A stretch of DNA of 64,000 bases from Pseudomonas sp. ABC1 (lineage in GTDB: Bacteria; Pseudomonadota; Gammaproteobacteria; Pseudomonadales; Pseudomonadaceae), in NCBI RefSeq assembly GCF_013395055.1, contig NZ_CP058349.1:3905501-3969500 (forward strand), given 5' to 3'. Numbering within the stretch: the stretch's first letter is position 1; each line of letters starts with the position of its first letter. Under the pieces are notes generated by a model that searched no databases, had not been told where the DNA came from, and worked only from the letters and a program-made list of their open reading frames with translations. The position numbers were made by a program, and so were the translations under genes. This document shows, one piece after another, positions 37,016 to 44,135 of this stretch.

Positions 37016-37959
37016 TCCGTTCGCTGTCGCTGCTTTTCCTGTTTGGCCTGCTCGGGGCTTGCGCGCGCGTTCCGGTCATTCCGGTCGATAGCCTGGATCT
37101 GCCTCGGCAGGCCGAACTGGTCGATGTGCCTTTTTTCGCCCAGGACGAATACCAGTGCGGCCCGGCGGCGCTGGCCACCGTGCTGGTTCAGCGTGGTGTC
37201 GATACCAGTGCGCAGGCGTTGGTCGATAGCGTCTATATCCCGGGGCGCAAGGGCAGCCTGCAGGTGGAGATAGTGGCTGCGGCGCGAGCCCATGGGCTGC
37301 TGGTCTACCCAGTGGGCGGGCGATTGGAGGCTGTGCTGGCGGAAGTCGCTGCGGGCAATCCTGTACTGGTCTTGCAGAATCTGGGCTTCGATCAGTGGCC
37401 TCTATGGCACTTTGCCGTGGTGGTTGGGTATGACCTGGAGCGTCAGGAAGTGATTCTGCGCTCCGGGACGACTGAGCGGCAGGTCGATGATTTTCGCTCG
37501 TTCCTTCGCAGTTGGCACAAGGGCGGGCGCTGGGCTGCGGTGACGCAGATGCCGGACAGTTTGCCTGCTACCGCCGAGTTGATGCCGTGGCTGGCTGCTG
37601 CCAGTGACCTTGAGCTGGTGGGGCAGCAGCCAGCTGCGCGTCTGGCTTATGAGCGTGCGGCCGAGCGCTGGGATTCTCCATTGCCCTGGTTCGCGTTGGG
37701 CAACAGTCTTCATTCCTCGGGTGATCTGCCAGGTGCGGAGCAGGCATTTCGCAAGAGTGTCGGCAAGGATTCCAGCTTTGCGGCTGCGTGGTTCAATTTG
37801 TCCCACGCGCTGGTTGAGAGTGGATGCGCTACTGAAGCATCCATGGCGCTTGCCTGCTCGCGCAAGCTGGCACCAGATGATCGGCGATTGGATGGTGACT
37901 TGCCTTCGTCGGTGGGGCATTTGCGCGGGCAGTGCCAGGCATTGCCGGATTGTCCTTGA
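37000..37959 (+). CDS. PA2778 family C39-like cysteine peptidase with TPR region
   Basis: This 319-residue lipoprotein has lipobox LGAC near residue 21. A papain-like C39 domain carries the catalytic Cys in YQCGPAALATVL, the His in PLWHFAVVVGYD and an Asp soon after. Two or three TPR-like helical repeats follow (LAYERAAERWDSPLPWFALG, then AEQAFRKSVGKDSSFAAAW). C39 domains usually process leader peptides. The partner or substrate here is unknown; the overlapping PA2779-like gene is the obvious candidate. The ATG lies inside that gene; a GTG at 36970 is a less likely start. Confidence 0.87.
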   Translation: MHQSLIRSLSLLFLFGLLGACARVPVIPVDSLDLPRQAELVDVPFFAQDEYQCGPAALATVLVQRGVDTSAQALVDSVYIPGRKGSLQVEIVAAARAHGLLVYPVGGRLEAVLAEVAAGNPVLVLQNLGFDQWPLWHFAVVVGYDLERQEVILRSGTTERQVDDFRSFLRSWHKGGRWAAVTQMPDSLPATAELMPWLAAASDLELVGQQPAARLAYERAAERWDSPLPWFALGNSLHSSGDLPGAEQAFRKSVGKDSSFAAAWFNLSHALVESGCATEASMALACSRKLAPDDRRLDGDLPSSVGHLRGQCQALPDCP

Positions 37960-37993
37960 ATGAGGTGTTGACGTTTGCTTGGTCGGTTCGTGC

Positions 37994-38033
37994 TGCCGGG
38001 CCTATTTCTGATGGGATGGGCCCGGCATCTTTC
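37994..38033 (+). terminator. Terminator after the PA2778-like gene
   Basis: TGCCGGGCC at 37994-38002 pairs with GGCCCGGCA at 38019-38027, then TCTTTC. It separates this gene from the convergent oxidoreductase that ends at 38040. Confidence 0.7.
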
Positions 38034-38039
38034 GGTTAA

Positions 38040-39323
38040 CTAAAAACCCAGGCGGTCGCGCAGGCTGTAGTACATCGCACCGAGCGCGCTGAGCGGCACC
38101 CTCAGGCTGTGTCCTCCCGGGAATGGGTAGTGTGGCAGGCTGGCGAATGCATCGAAGCGTTCAGCCTGTCCGCGCAGTGCTTCCGCCAGTACCTTTCCGG
38201 CGATATGGGTGTAGGTCACGCCGTGTCCGCTGCAGCCCTGGGAGTAATAGATGTTGCTGCCAATGCGGCCGACCTGCGGCAGGCGCGACAGGGTCAGAAG
38301 GAAGTTGCCTGTCCATGAGTAGTCGATGCGGACGTTCTCCAGTTGCGGGAAGGTCTTGAGCATCTTGGGGCGAATGATCGCCTGGATATCGGCAGGGTCG
38401 CGGGCGCCGTAGACCACTCCACCGCCATAGATCAGGCGCTTGTCGGCTGACAGGCGATAGTAGTCGAGCAGGTAGTTGCAGTCCTCGATGCAGTAGTCCT
38501 GTGGAATGAGTCCGGCGGCTTGCTCTTTGCTGAGTGGTTCGGTCGCGATGACTTGTGTGCCGCAGGGCATCGACTTTGCGGTCAGTTCGGGTAGCAGATT
38601 GCCCAGGTAAGCATTTCCTGCAACCACGACGAAGCTGGCCTTCACTTTCCCTTCGAGGGTGTGGACGGTCGGATTTTCGCCGCGTTCGATTCTGATTGCC
38701 GGGCTCTGCTCGTAAATCACGCCTCCAAGAGACTCCACTGCGGCTGCCTCGCCCAGGGCAAGGTTGAGGGGGTGAATATGCCCGCCGCCCAGGTCCAGCA
38801 TTCCACCTATATAGCGCTCGCTTGCCACGGCGTTGCGTATCGCCTTGGCGTCCAGCAATTCCAGTCGGTCATATCCATAGCGAGCCCAGAGGTTCTTCTG
38901 TGCTTCCAGGTGCCTGAGCTGTTTGTTGGTGATGGCGGCGAAGATGCCGCCGTTCTTGAGGTCGCAGTCGATGTTGTAGCGCGAGATGCGCTCGCGAATG
39001 ATCTGGCCACCTTCGAACGCCATGGCGCCGATCAGTTCTGCGTGCCGGCTGGAGGCGCAGCGCTCTATGGTGTCCAGGTCGCGGCTATAGCTGTTGACGA
39101 TCTGTCCGCCATTGCGCCCGGAAGCGCCGAAGCCGACGCGAGCGCTCTCCAGTACGACCACCTTGAAGCCCTGTTCGAGTAGAAAGAGGGCTGTCGACAG
39201 TCCGGTATAGCCTGCGCCTATCACACAGACGTCAGTTTGCAGTTCGCCCTCAAGAGGTGGGCGTGCCGGGGATGGATTGGCCGAAGCGGCATAGTAGGAG
39301 GCTGGATAGTCGGTGTACGGCAT
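38040..39323 (-). CDS. FAD-dependent amine oxidoreductase, PuuB-like
   Basis: This 427-residue DAO-family flavoprotein has the dinucleotide-binding motif VCVIGAGYTGLSTALFLLEQG near residue 32 and the active-site region GASGRNGGQIV. The order of motifs and the ending ALGAMYYSLRDRLGF are like gamma-glutamylputrescine oxidoreductase (PuuB) and related enzymes of polyamine or amino-acid breakdown. It oxidises a C-N bond and gives H2O2. The substrate is not fixed by the sequence, and no puu genes are beside it. AGGGG precedes the ATG; the frame extended to 39614 runs through the tRNA-Val gene and is not coding. Confidence 0.88.
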   Translation of the reverse strand: MPYTDYPASYYAASANPSPARPPLEGELQTDVCVIGAGYTGLSTALFLLEQGFKVVVLESARVGFGASGRNGGQIVNSYSRDLDTIERCASSRHAELIGAMAFEGGQIIRERISRYNIDCDLKNGGIFAAITNKQLRHLEAQKNLWARYGYDRLELLDAKAIRNAVASERYIGGMLDLGGGHIHPLNLALGEAAAVESLGGVIYEQSPAIRIERGENPTVHTLEGKVKASFVVVAGNAYLGNLLPELTAKSMPCGTQVIATEPLSKEQAAGLIPQDYCIEDCNYLLDYYRLSADKRLIYGGGVVYGARDPADIQAIIRPKMLKTFPQLENVRIDYSWTGNFLLTLSRLPQVGRIGSNIYYSQGCSGHGVTYTHIAGKVLAEALRGQAERFDAFASLPHYPFPGGHSLRVPLSALGAMYYSLRDRLGF

Positions 39324-39450
39324 GATGAACCCCTGTTCCGGATACGCGATACAGACTCTGTTGCGCTGAAAGGCGCGGGCATGGATGGGCGTTTTTTGTG
39401 GGCTCTCTGCAAATGTTCCGAATATCAGCAGGTTAGCCTCAAAAAAGTGC

Positions 39451-39478
39451 TTGACTCCCCTGAGGGTATCTATAGAAT
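39451..39478 (+). promoter_or_regulatory. Sigma-70 promoter of tRNA-Val
   Basis: TTGACT at 39451-39456 and TAGAAT at 39473-39478 are 16 bases apart. The tRNA begins 14 bases further on. Confidence 0.75.
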
Positions 39479-39492
39479 GCGCCCCCATTGAA

Positions 39493-39568
39493 GGCACATA
39501 GCTCAGTTGGTTAGAGCACCACCTTGACATGGTGGGGGTCGTTGGTTCGAATCCAATTGTGCCTACCA
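39493..39568 (+). tRNA. tRNA-Val(GAC)
   Basis: The 76-base sequence begins GGCACATAGCTCAGTTGG and ends TTGTGCCTACCA with CCA encoded. The anticodon loop TTGACAT between CCACC and GGTGG gives GAC. All arms pair well. Confidence 0.97.
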
Positions 39569-39601
39569 AGCAAATGCTTACGCAATGGCGTAAGTTACAA
39601 G

Positions 39602-39632
39602 AAGGGCGGCCCAAGGGTCGCCCTTTTTGTTT
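39602..39632 (+). terminator. Terminator of tRNA-Val
   Basis: AAGGGCGGCCC pairs with GGGTCGCCCTT (one G-T pair) around AA, followed by TTTGTTT. It lies 33 bases after the tRNA. Confidence 0.85.
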
Positions 39633-39839
39633 GGCGAAATTTCAGGTGCGAAGGTGCCTCGGAAGTTCCGGGGTTTCGCAAGCTGGTCTGTATCGGTTCA
39701 TCGATTTCCAGTGACTCCGGTTCACGCGGACAGTCAAGGCCCTGCCACTGTGAGGCAGGTTTGTCCGTTGGATCGCTTTACTGGCTCATCCCAACCCATG
39801 TGGCCTTTGGTAGGGGTCACCACTAGGAGAGGAGGCGCC

Positions 39840-41762
39840 ATGCCCACCATTACTCTTCCCGACGGTAGTCAACGTTCATTCGATCATCCGGTCTCCGTGC
39901 TGGAGGTCGCTCAATCCATTGGTGCGGGGCTGGCAAAAGCCACCCTGGCTGGCAAGGTCAATGGTCGGCAGGTCGATGCCTGCGACCTGATCGAGACGGA
40001 TGCGACCCTGCAGATCATCACGCCAAAGGATGAAGAGGGGCTGGAAATCATTCGGCACTCCTGTGCGCATCTTGTCGGTCATGCCGTCAAGCAGTTGTAC
40101 CCGGATGCGAAGATGGTGATCGGGCCGGTCATCGATGAAGGCTTCTATTACGACATTTCCATCGATCGTCCTTTCACGCCGGAGGATATGTCGGCCATCG
40201 AACAGCGCATGAAGGTGCTGGTCGACAAGGATTACGATGTCGTCAAGAAAATGACCCCGCGTGCTGAGGTCGTCGAGGTATTCAAAGCGCGTGGCGAGGA
40301 ATACAAGCTGCGCCTGATCGACGACATGCCTGACGAGCAGGCGATGGGGCTCTACTACCACGAAGAGTACGTCGACATGTGCCGTGGTCCGCATGTGCCG
40401 AACACGCGCTTCCTCAAAGCATTCAGGTTGACCCGGATTTCCGGCGCCTATTGGCGTGGCGACTCGAAGAACGAGCAGTTGCAGCGTATCTATGGCACGG
40501 CCTGGGCGGACAAGAAGCAGCTGGCTGCCTATATCCAGCGTATTGAAGAAGCCGAGAAACGCGATCACCGCAAGATCGGCAAGCGCCTCAATCTCTTCCA
40601 TACCCAGGAAGAGGCGCCAGGCATGGTGTTCTGGCACCCCAATGGTTGGACGTTGTACCAGGCGCTCGAGCAGTACATGCGCCAGGTGCAGCGTGAAAAC
40701 GGTTACCTGGAAATCAAGACGCCGCAGGTGGTCGATCGAGTGCTTTGGGAGAAGTCCGGGCACTGGGGTAACTATGCCGAGAACATGTTCACGACCGAGT
40801 CGGAGAGTCGCGACTACGCGATCAAGCCGATGAACTGCCCGTGCCATGTGCAGGTGTTCAACCAGGGGCTGAAAAGCTACCGCGAGCTTCCCCTGCGCCT
40901 GGCCGAGTTCGGTGCTTGCCATCGTAATGAGCCCTCCGGAGCCTTGCACGGCATCATGCGTGTACGTGGCTTCACTCAGGACGATGCGCATATCTTCTGC
41001 ACGGAAGAGCAGGTGAAGAAGGAAGCGGCCGATTTCATCAAGCTGACGCTGCAGGTGTATGCCGATTTCGGTTTTACCGATGTCGTGATGAAACTCTCGA
41101 CTCGTCCAGCCAAGCGTGTAGGTTCCGATGAGCTGTGGGATCGTGCCGAGAGCGCTTTGGCCGATGCGTTGAATGAATCTGGCCTGGCCTGGGAATACCA
41201 GCCGGGAGAGGGTGCTTTCTATGGGCCGAAGATCGAATTCACGCTGAAAGATTGCCTGGGGCGTAACTGGCAGTGCGGGACTCTGCAGTACGATCCGAAC
41301 CTGCCGGAGCGGCTGGATGCCAGCTATATCTCCGAAGACAACAGTCGCAAGCGTCCGGTCATGCTGCACCGCGCGATCCTGGGTTCCTTCGAGCGCTTCA
41401 TCGGTATTCTGATCGAGCATTATGAAGGTGCGTTCCCAGCCTGGCTGGCGCCTGTGCATGCGGTGATCATGAATATCACCGACAAGCAGGCCGATTTCGC
41501 TCGCGAAGTCGAGAAAACTCTCCTTCAAAGCGGTTTTCGTGCCAAGGCTGACTTGAGAAACGAGAAGATCGGCTTTAAAATCCGCGAGCATACTTTGCTC
41601 AAGGTTCCCTATCTCTTGGTTATTGGAGATCGGGAAGTCGAGACTCGATCCGTTGCTGTGCGTACCCGTGAAGGTGTCGACCTGGGTTCTTTGCCCATCG
41701 AACAGTTTTCCGCCCAGTTGCAGCAAGCGGTTTCCCGGCGTGGTCGCCAAGACTTGGAGTAA
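39840..41762 (+). CDS. thrS: Threonyl-tRNA synthetase
   Basis: This 640-residue class II synthetase has an N-terminal TGS domain (MPTITLPDGSQRSFDHPVSV), then the editing domain with HSCAHLVGHAVKQLYP. The catalytic core includes MNCPCHVQVF (zinc cysteine and neighbours), motif 2 RLAEFGACHRNEPSGALHG, and the C-terminal anticodon-binding domain. It charges tRNA-Thr and clears Ser-tRNA-Thr. AGGAGAGGAGG lies before the ATG and decides the start; an open frame to 39627 is leader sequence. It is the first gene of the thrS-infC-rpmI-rplT-pheST-ihfA-merR series. The infC ribosome site overlaps its last codons. Confidence 0.98.
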   Translation: MPTITLPDGSQRSFDHPVSVLEVAQSIGAGLAKATLAGKVNGRQVDACDLIETDATLQIITPKDEEGLEIIRHSCAHLVGHAVKQLYPDAKMVIGPVIDEGFYYDISIDRPFTPEDMSAIEQRMKVLVDKDYDVVKKMTPRAEVVEVFKARGEEYKLRLIDDMPDEQAMGLYYHEEYVDMCRGPHVPNTRFLKAFRLTRISGAYWRGDSKNEQLQRIYGTAWADKKQLAAYIQRIEEAEKRDHRKIGKRLNLFHTQEEAPGMVFWHPNGWTLYQALEQYMRQVQRENGYLEIKTPQVVDRVLWEKSGHWGNYAENMFTTESESRDYAIKPMNCPCHVQVFNQGLKSYRELPLRLAEFGACHRNEPSGALHGIMRVRGFTQDDAHIFCTEEQVKKEAADFIKLTLQVYADFGFTDVVMKLSTRPAKRVGSDELWDRAESALADALNESGLAWEYQPGEGAFYGPKIEFTLKDCLGRNWQCGTLQYDPNLPERLDASYISEDNSRKRPVMLHRAILGSFERFIGILIEHYEGAFPAWLAPVHAVIMNITDKQADFAREVEKTLLQSGFRAKADLRNEKIGFKIREHTLLKVPYLLVIGDREVETRSVAVRTREGVDLGSLPIEQFSAQLQQAVSRRGRQDLE

Positions 41763-41767
41763 GAACT

Positions 41768-42313
41768 ATTAAGCGTGAAATGAGACAGGATAGGCGGGCC
41801 GCCCCTAAGGCGCCAATCAACGAGAACATCACCGCGCGTGAAGTTCGTCTGATTGGAGTGGACGGCCAGCAGATTGGTGTGGTTTCCATCGATGAAGCGT
41901 TGAACGCTGCCGAGGAAGCAAAGCTGGATCTGGTGGAAATTTCCGCGGATGCGGTGCCACCGGTTTGCCGAATCATGGATTACGGCAAGCACCTGTTCGA
42001 AAAGAAAAAGCAGGCTGCTGCAGCTAAGAAAAATCAGCACCAGCAACAGATCAAGGAAATCAAGTTCCGACCAGGGACTGAAGATGGTGACTATCAGGTC
42101 AAGCTTCGCAACCTGATACGTTTCCTTGAAGAGGGAGACAAGGCCAAGGTATCCCTGCGATTCCGTGGTCGTGAGATGGCGCATCAGGAGCTGGGGATGG
42201 AGCTGTTGAAGCGGGTCGAGAAAGACCTGGCTGAATACGGTGCTGTCGAACAGCACCCCAAGATGGAAGGACGCCAACTTATGATGGTCATCGCTCCCAA
42301 GAAAAAGAAATAA
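41768..42313 (+). CDS. infC: Translation initiation factor IF-3, AUU start
   Basis: This 181-residue IF-3 binds the 30S subunit and proofreads initiator tRNA selection. The body contains APINENITAREVRLIGVDG, VPPVCRIMDYGKHLFEKKKQ, IKEIKFRPGTEDGDYQVKLR and the lysine-rich end. I place the start at the ATT at 41768-41770. GGAG is at 41756-41759 with good spacing, and the next codons are AAG CGT GAA ATG. E. coli infC also starts at AUU, which lets IF-3 repress its own translation. The in-frame ATG at 41780 would drop four residues and has no ribosome site. It lies 5 bases after thrS. Confidence 0.96.
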   Translation: MKREMRQDRRAAPKAPINENITAREVRLIGVDGQQIGVVSIDEALNAAEEAKLDLVEISADAVPPVCRIMDYGKHLFEKKKQAAAAKKNQHQQQIKEIKFRPGTEDGDYQVKLRNLIRFLEEGDKAKVSLRFRGREMAHQELGMELLKRVEKDLAEYGAVEQHPKMEGRQLMMVIAPKKKK

Positions 42314-42374
42314 CCACCAGGGCACTGGCAGGCCTTGCGGTTATGTGCAATCACTCACTATGTGGAGTCCGAAC

Positions 42375-42569
42375 ATGCCAAAGATGAAAACCAAAAGTGG
42401 TGCTGCAAAGCGCTTCAAGAAGACTGCTAACGGCTTCAAGCACAAGCACGCTTTCAAGAGCCACATCCTGACCAAAATGACCACCAAGCGTAAGCGTCAA
42501 CTGCGGGGCACTTCGTTGATGCATCCGTCCGACGTTGCAAAAGTGGAGCGCATGCTGCGCGTTCGTTGA
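42375..42569 (+). CDS. rpmI: 50S ribosomal protein L35
   Basis: This 64-residue, very basic protein starts MPKMKTKSGAAKRFKKTANG and ends VAKVERMLRVR, the full L35 length. The ATG at 42375 matches the family; the GTG at 42345 in the same frame is leader. GTGGAGTCCGAAC provides GGAG nine bases upstream. It lies between infC and rplT as in other gammaproteobacteria. In E. coli rpmI-rplT is held back by L20 acting on the leader; no test of that is possible here. Confidence 0.97.
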   Translation: MPKMKTKSGAAKRFKKTANGFKHKHAFKSHILTKMTTKRKRQLRGTSLMHPSDVAKVERMLRVR

Positions 42570-42596
42570 TCCGGTCAAGACTCAGAGGAATAACTC

Positions 42597-42953
42597 ATGG
42601 CTCGTGTTAAGCGTGGTGTCGTCGCTCGTCGCCGTCACAAGAAAATCCTGAAACTCGCCAAAGGCTACTACGGTGCACGTTCGCGCGTGTTCCGTGTTGC
42701 CAAGCAGGCGGTGATCAAGGCCGGTCAATATGCCTACCGTGACCGCCGTCAGCGGAAGCGTCAGTTCCGCGCTCTGTGGATCGCTCGTATCAACGCTGGT
42801 GCTCGTGCTAACGGTCTGTCCTACAGCCGTTTCATCGCCGGTCTGAAAAAAGCTTCCATTGAGATCGACCGCAAGGTTCTGGCCGATCTGGCTGTGAGCG
42901 AGAAAGCAGCATTTGCTGCGATTGTCGAAAAAGCAAAGGCTTCCTTGGCCTGA
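42597..42953 (+). CDS. rplT: 50S ribosomal protein L20
   Basis: This 118-residue protein starts MARVKRGVVARRRHKKILKL with the conserved basic N-terminal extension. YGARSRVFRVAKQAVIKAGQYAYRDRR and NGLSYSRFIAGLKKA are in their usual places. It is needed early in 50S assembly and represses rpmI-rplT in E. coli. AGAGGAA precedes the ATG, 27 bases after rpmI. Confidence 0.98.
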   Translation: MARVKRGVVARRRHKKILKLAKGYYGARSRVFRVAKQAVIKAGQYAYRDRRQRKRQFRALWIARINAGARANGLSYSRFIAGLKKASIEIDRKVLADLAVSEKAAFAAIVEKAKASLA

Positions 42954-43000
42954 GTTCACGGCAATCACGGGTCTTCGGATTCGTAGCAGTGTTACCGATA

Positions 43001-43030
43001 GGGGAAGAGCCTTGTGCTCTTCCCCTGTTT
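43001..43030 (+). terminator. Hairpin terminator or attenuator between rplT and pheS
   Basis: GGGGAAGAG at 43001-43009 pairs with CTCTTCCCC at 43017-43025, followed by TGTTTC. It could end the ribosomal-protein transcript partly or attenuate pheST. I see no Phe-rich leader peptide in the 150-base gap. Confidence 0.7.
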
Positions 43031-43103
43031 CGTATCTGGGTGGGGCTTTTACAGAAGGGCGCGGATGTCTGCGTGGTTCTGTAAGAGCCTCTGGAGGTTG
43101 TAA

Positions 43104-44108
43104 ATGGAACACCTTGACGCACTGGTTTCGCAGGCCATTTCAGCTGTGCGGGAAAGCAGTGATATCAACGCCCTGGAGCAACTCCGGGTGCAGTACCTGG
43201 GCAAGAAAGGCGAGCTGACCCTGCTGATGCAGACGCTTGGAAAGCTGTCCGCAGAAGAGCGTCCCAAGGCTGGCGCATTGATCAATGCGGCCAAGAACCA
43301 GGTGCAGGATGTGCTCAATGCACAAAAGTCCTCCCTGGAGCAGGCTGCGCTGGCCAGTCGCTTGGCGCAGGAGCGTGTCGATGTCACGTTGCCGGGACGT
43401 GGCGAGCAGTCCGGTGGACTGCACCCGATTACCCGAACGCTTGAACGCATGGAGCAGATTTTCACGCGCATCGGCTACAGCGTCGCGGAAGGCCCGGAAG
43501 TCGAAGATGACTACCATAACTTCGAGGCGCTCAACATGCCGGGCCACCACCCGGCGCGTGCTATGCACGATACCTTCTATTTCAATCCGACCACCGTGCT
43601 GCGTACACATACCTCATCGGTGCAGGTGCGGACCATGGAGTCCCAGCAGCCGCCGATTCGCATCATTTGCCCTGGGCGTGTCTACCGTTGCGATTCCGAC
43701 CAGACCCACTCACCCATGTTTCACCAGGTCGAAGGGTTGTTGATCGATGAAGGCGTCAGCTTTGCCGACCTGAAGGGAACCATTGAACAGTTCCTGCGCG
43801 CCTTCTTCGAGGCCGATCTCGAGGTGCGTTTCCGCCCATCGTTCTTCCCGTTCACCGAGCCTTCGGCCGAGGTGGACATTCGCCGAGTGGTCACCCGCAA
43901 TGGCGAGCAGAAGCCCGATTGGCTGGAGGTGCTGGGTTGCGGCATGGTCCACCCGAACGTGCTGCGCATGTCCGGGATTGATCCTGAGAAGTATCAGGGC
44001 TTCGCGTTTGGCATGGGGGTGGAGCGCCTGGCCATGCTGCGCTACGGGGTAGGTGACCTGCGGATCTTCTTCGATAACGATCTGCGCTTTCTCGAGCAGT
44101 TCCGTTAA
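43104..44108 (+). CDS. pheS: Phenylalanyl-tRNA synthetase, alpha subunit
   Basis: This 334-residue class II catalytic subunit has an N-terminal coiled-coil (residues 1-90). Motif 2 is RIICPGRVYRCDSDQTHSPMFHQ, motif 3 is GFAFGMGVERLAML, and the phenylalanine pocket is near LGCGMVHPNVL. It forms an alpha2beta2 enzyme with PheT. GGAGGTTGTAA precedes the ATG. pheT follows after 27 bases. Confidence 0.98.
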   Translation: MEHLDALVSQAISAVRESSDINALEQLRVQYLGKKGELTLLMQTLGKLSAEERPKAGALINAAKNQVQDVLNAQKSSLEQAALASRLAQERVDVTLPGRGEQSGGLHPITRTLERMEQIFTRIGYSVAEGPEVEDDYHNFEALNMPGHHPARAMHDTFYFNPTTVLRTHTSSVQVRTMESQQPPIRIICPGRVYRCDSDQTHSPMFHQVEGLLIDEGVSFADLKGTIEQFLRAFFEADLEVRFRPSFFPFTEPSAEVDIRRVVTRNGEQKPDWLEVLGCGMVHPNVLRMSGIDPEKYQGFAFGMGVERLAMLRYGVGDLRIFFDNDLRFLEQFR

Positions 44109-44135
44109 GGCCCGGCAGGATTCTAGGAGTACAGA

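Noticed and set aside
42345..42374. GTG start ten codons upstream in rpmI
   Set aside because: L35 begins MPKMKTKSGAAKR at the ATG at 42375, and the family length is 64 residues.
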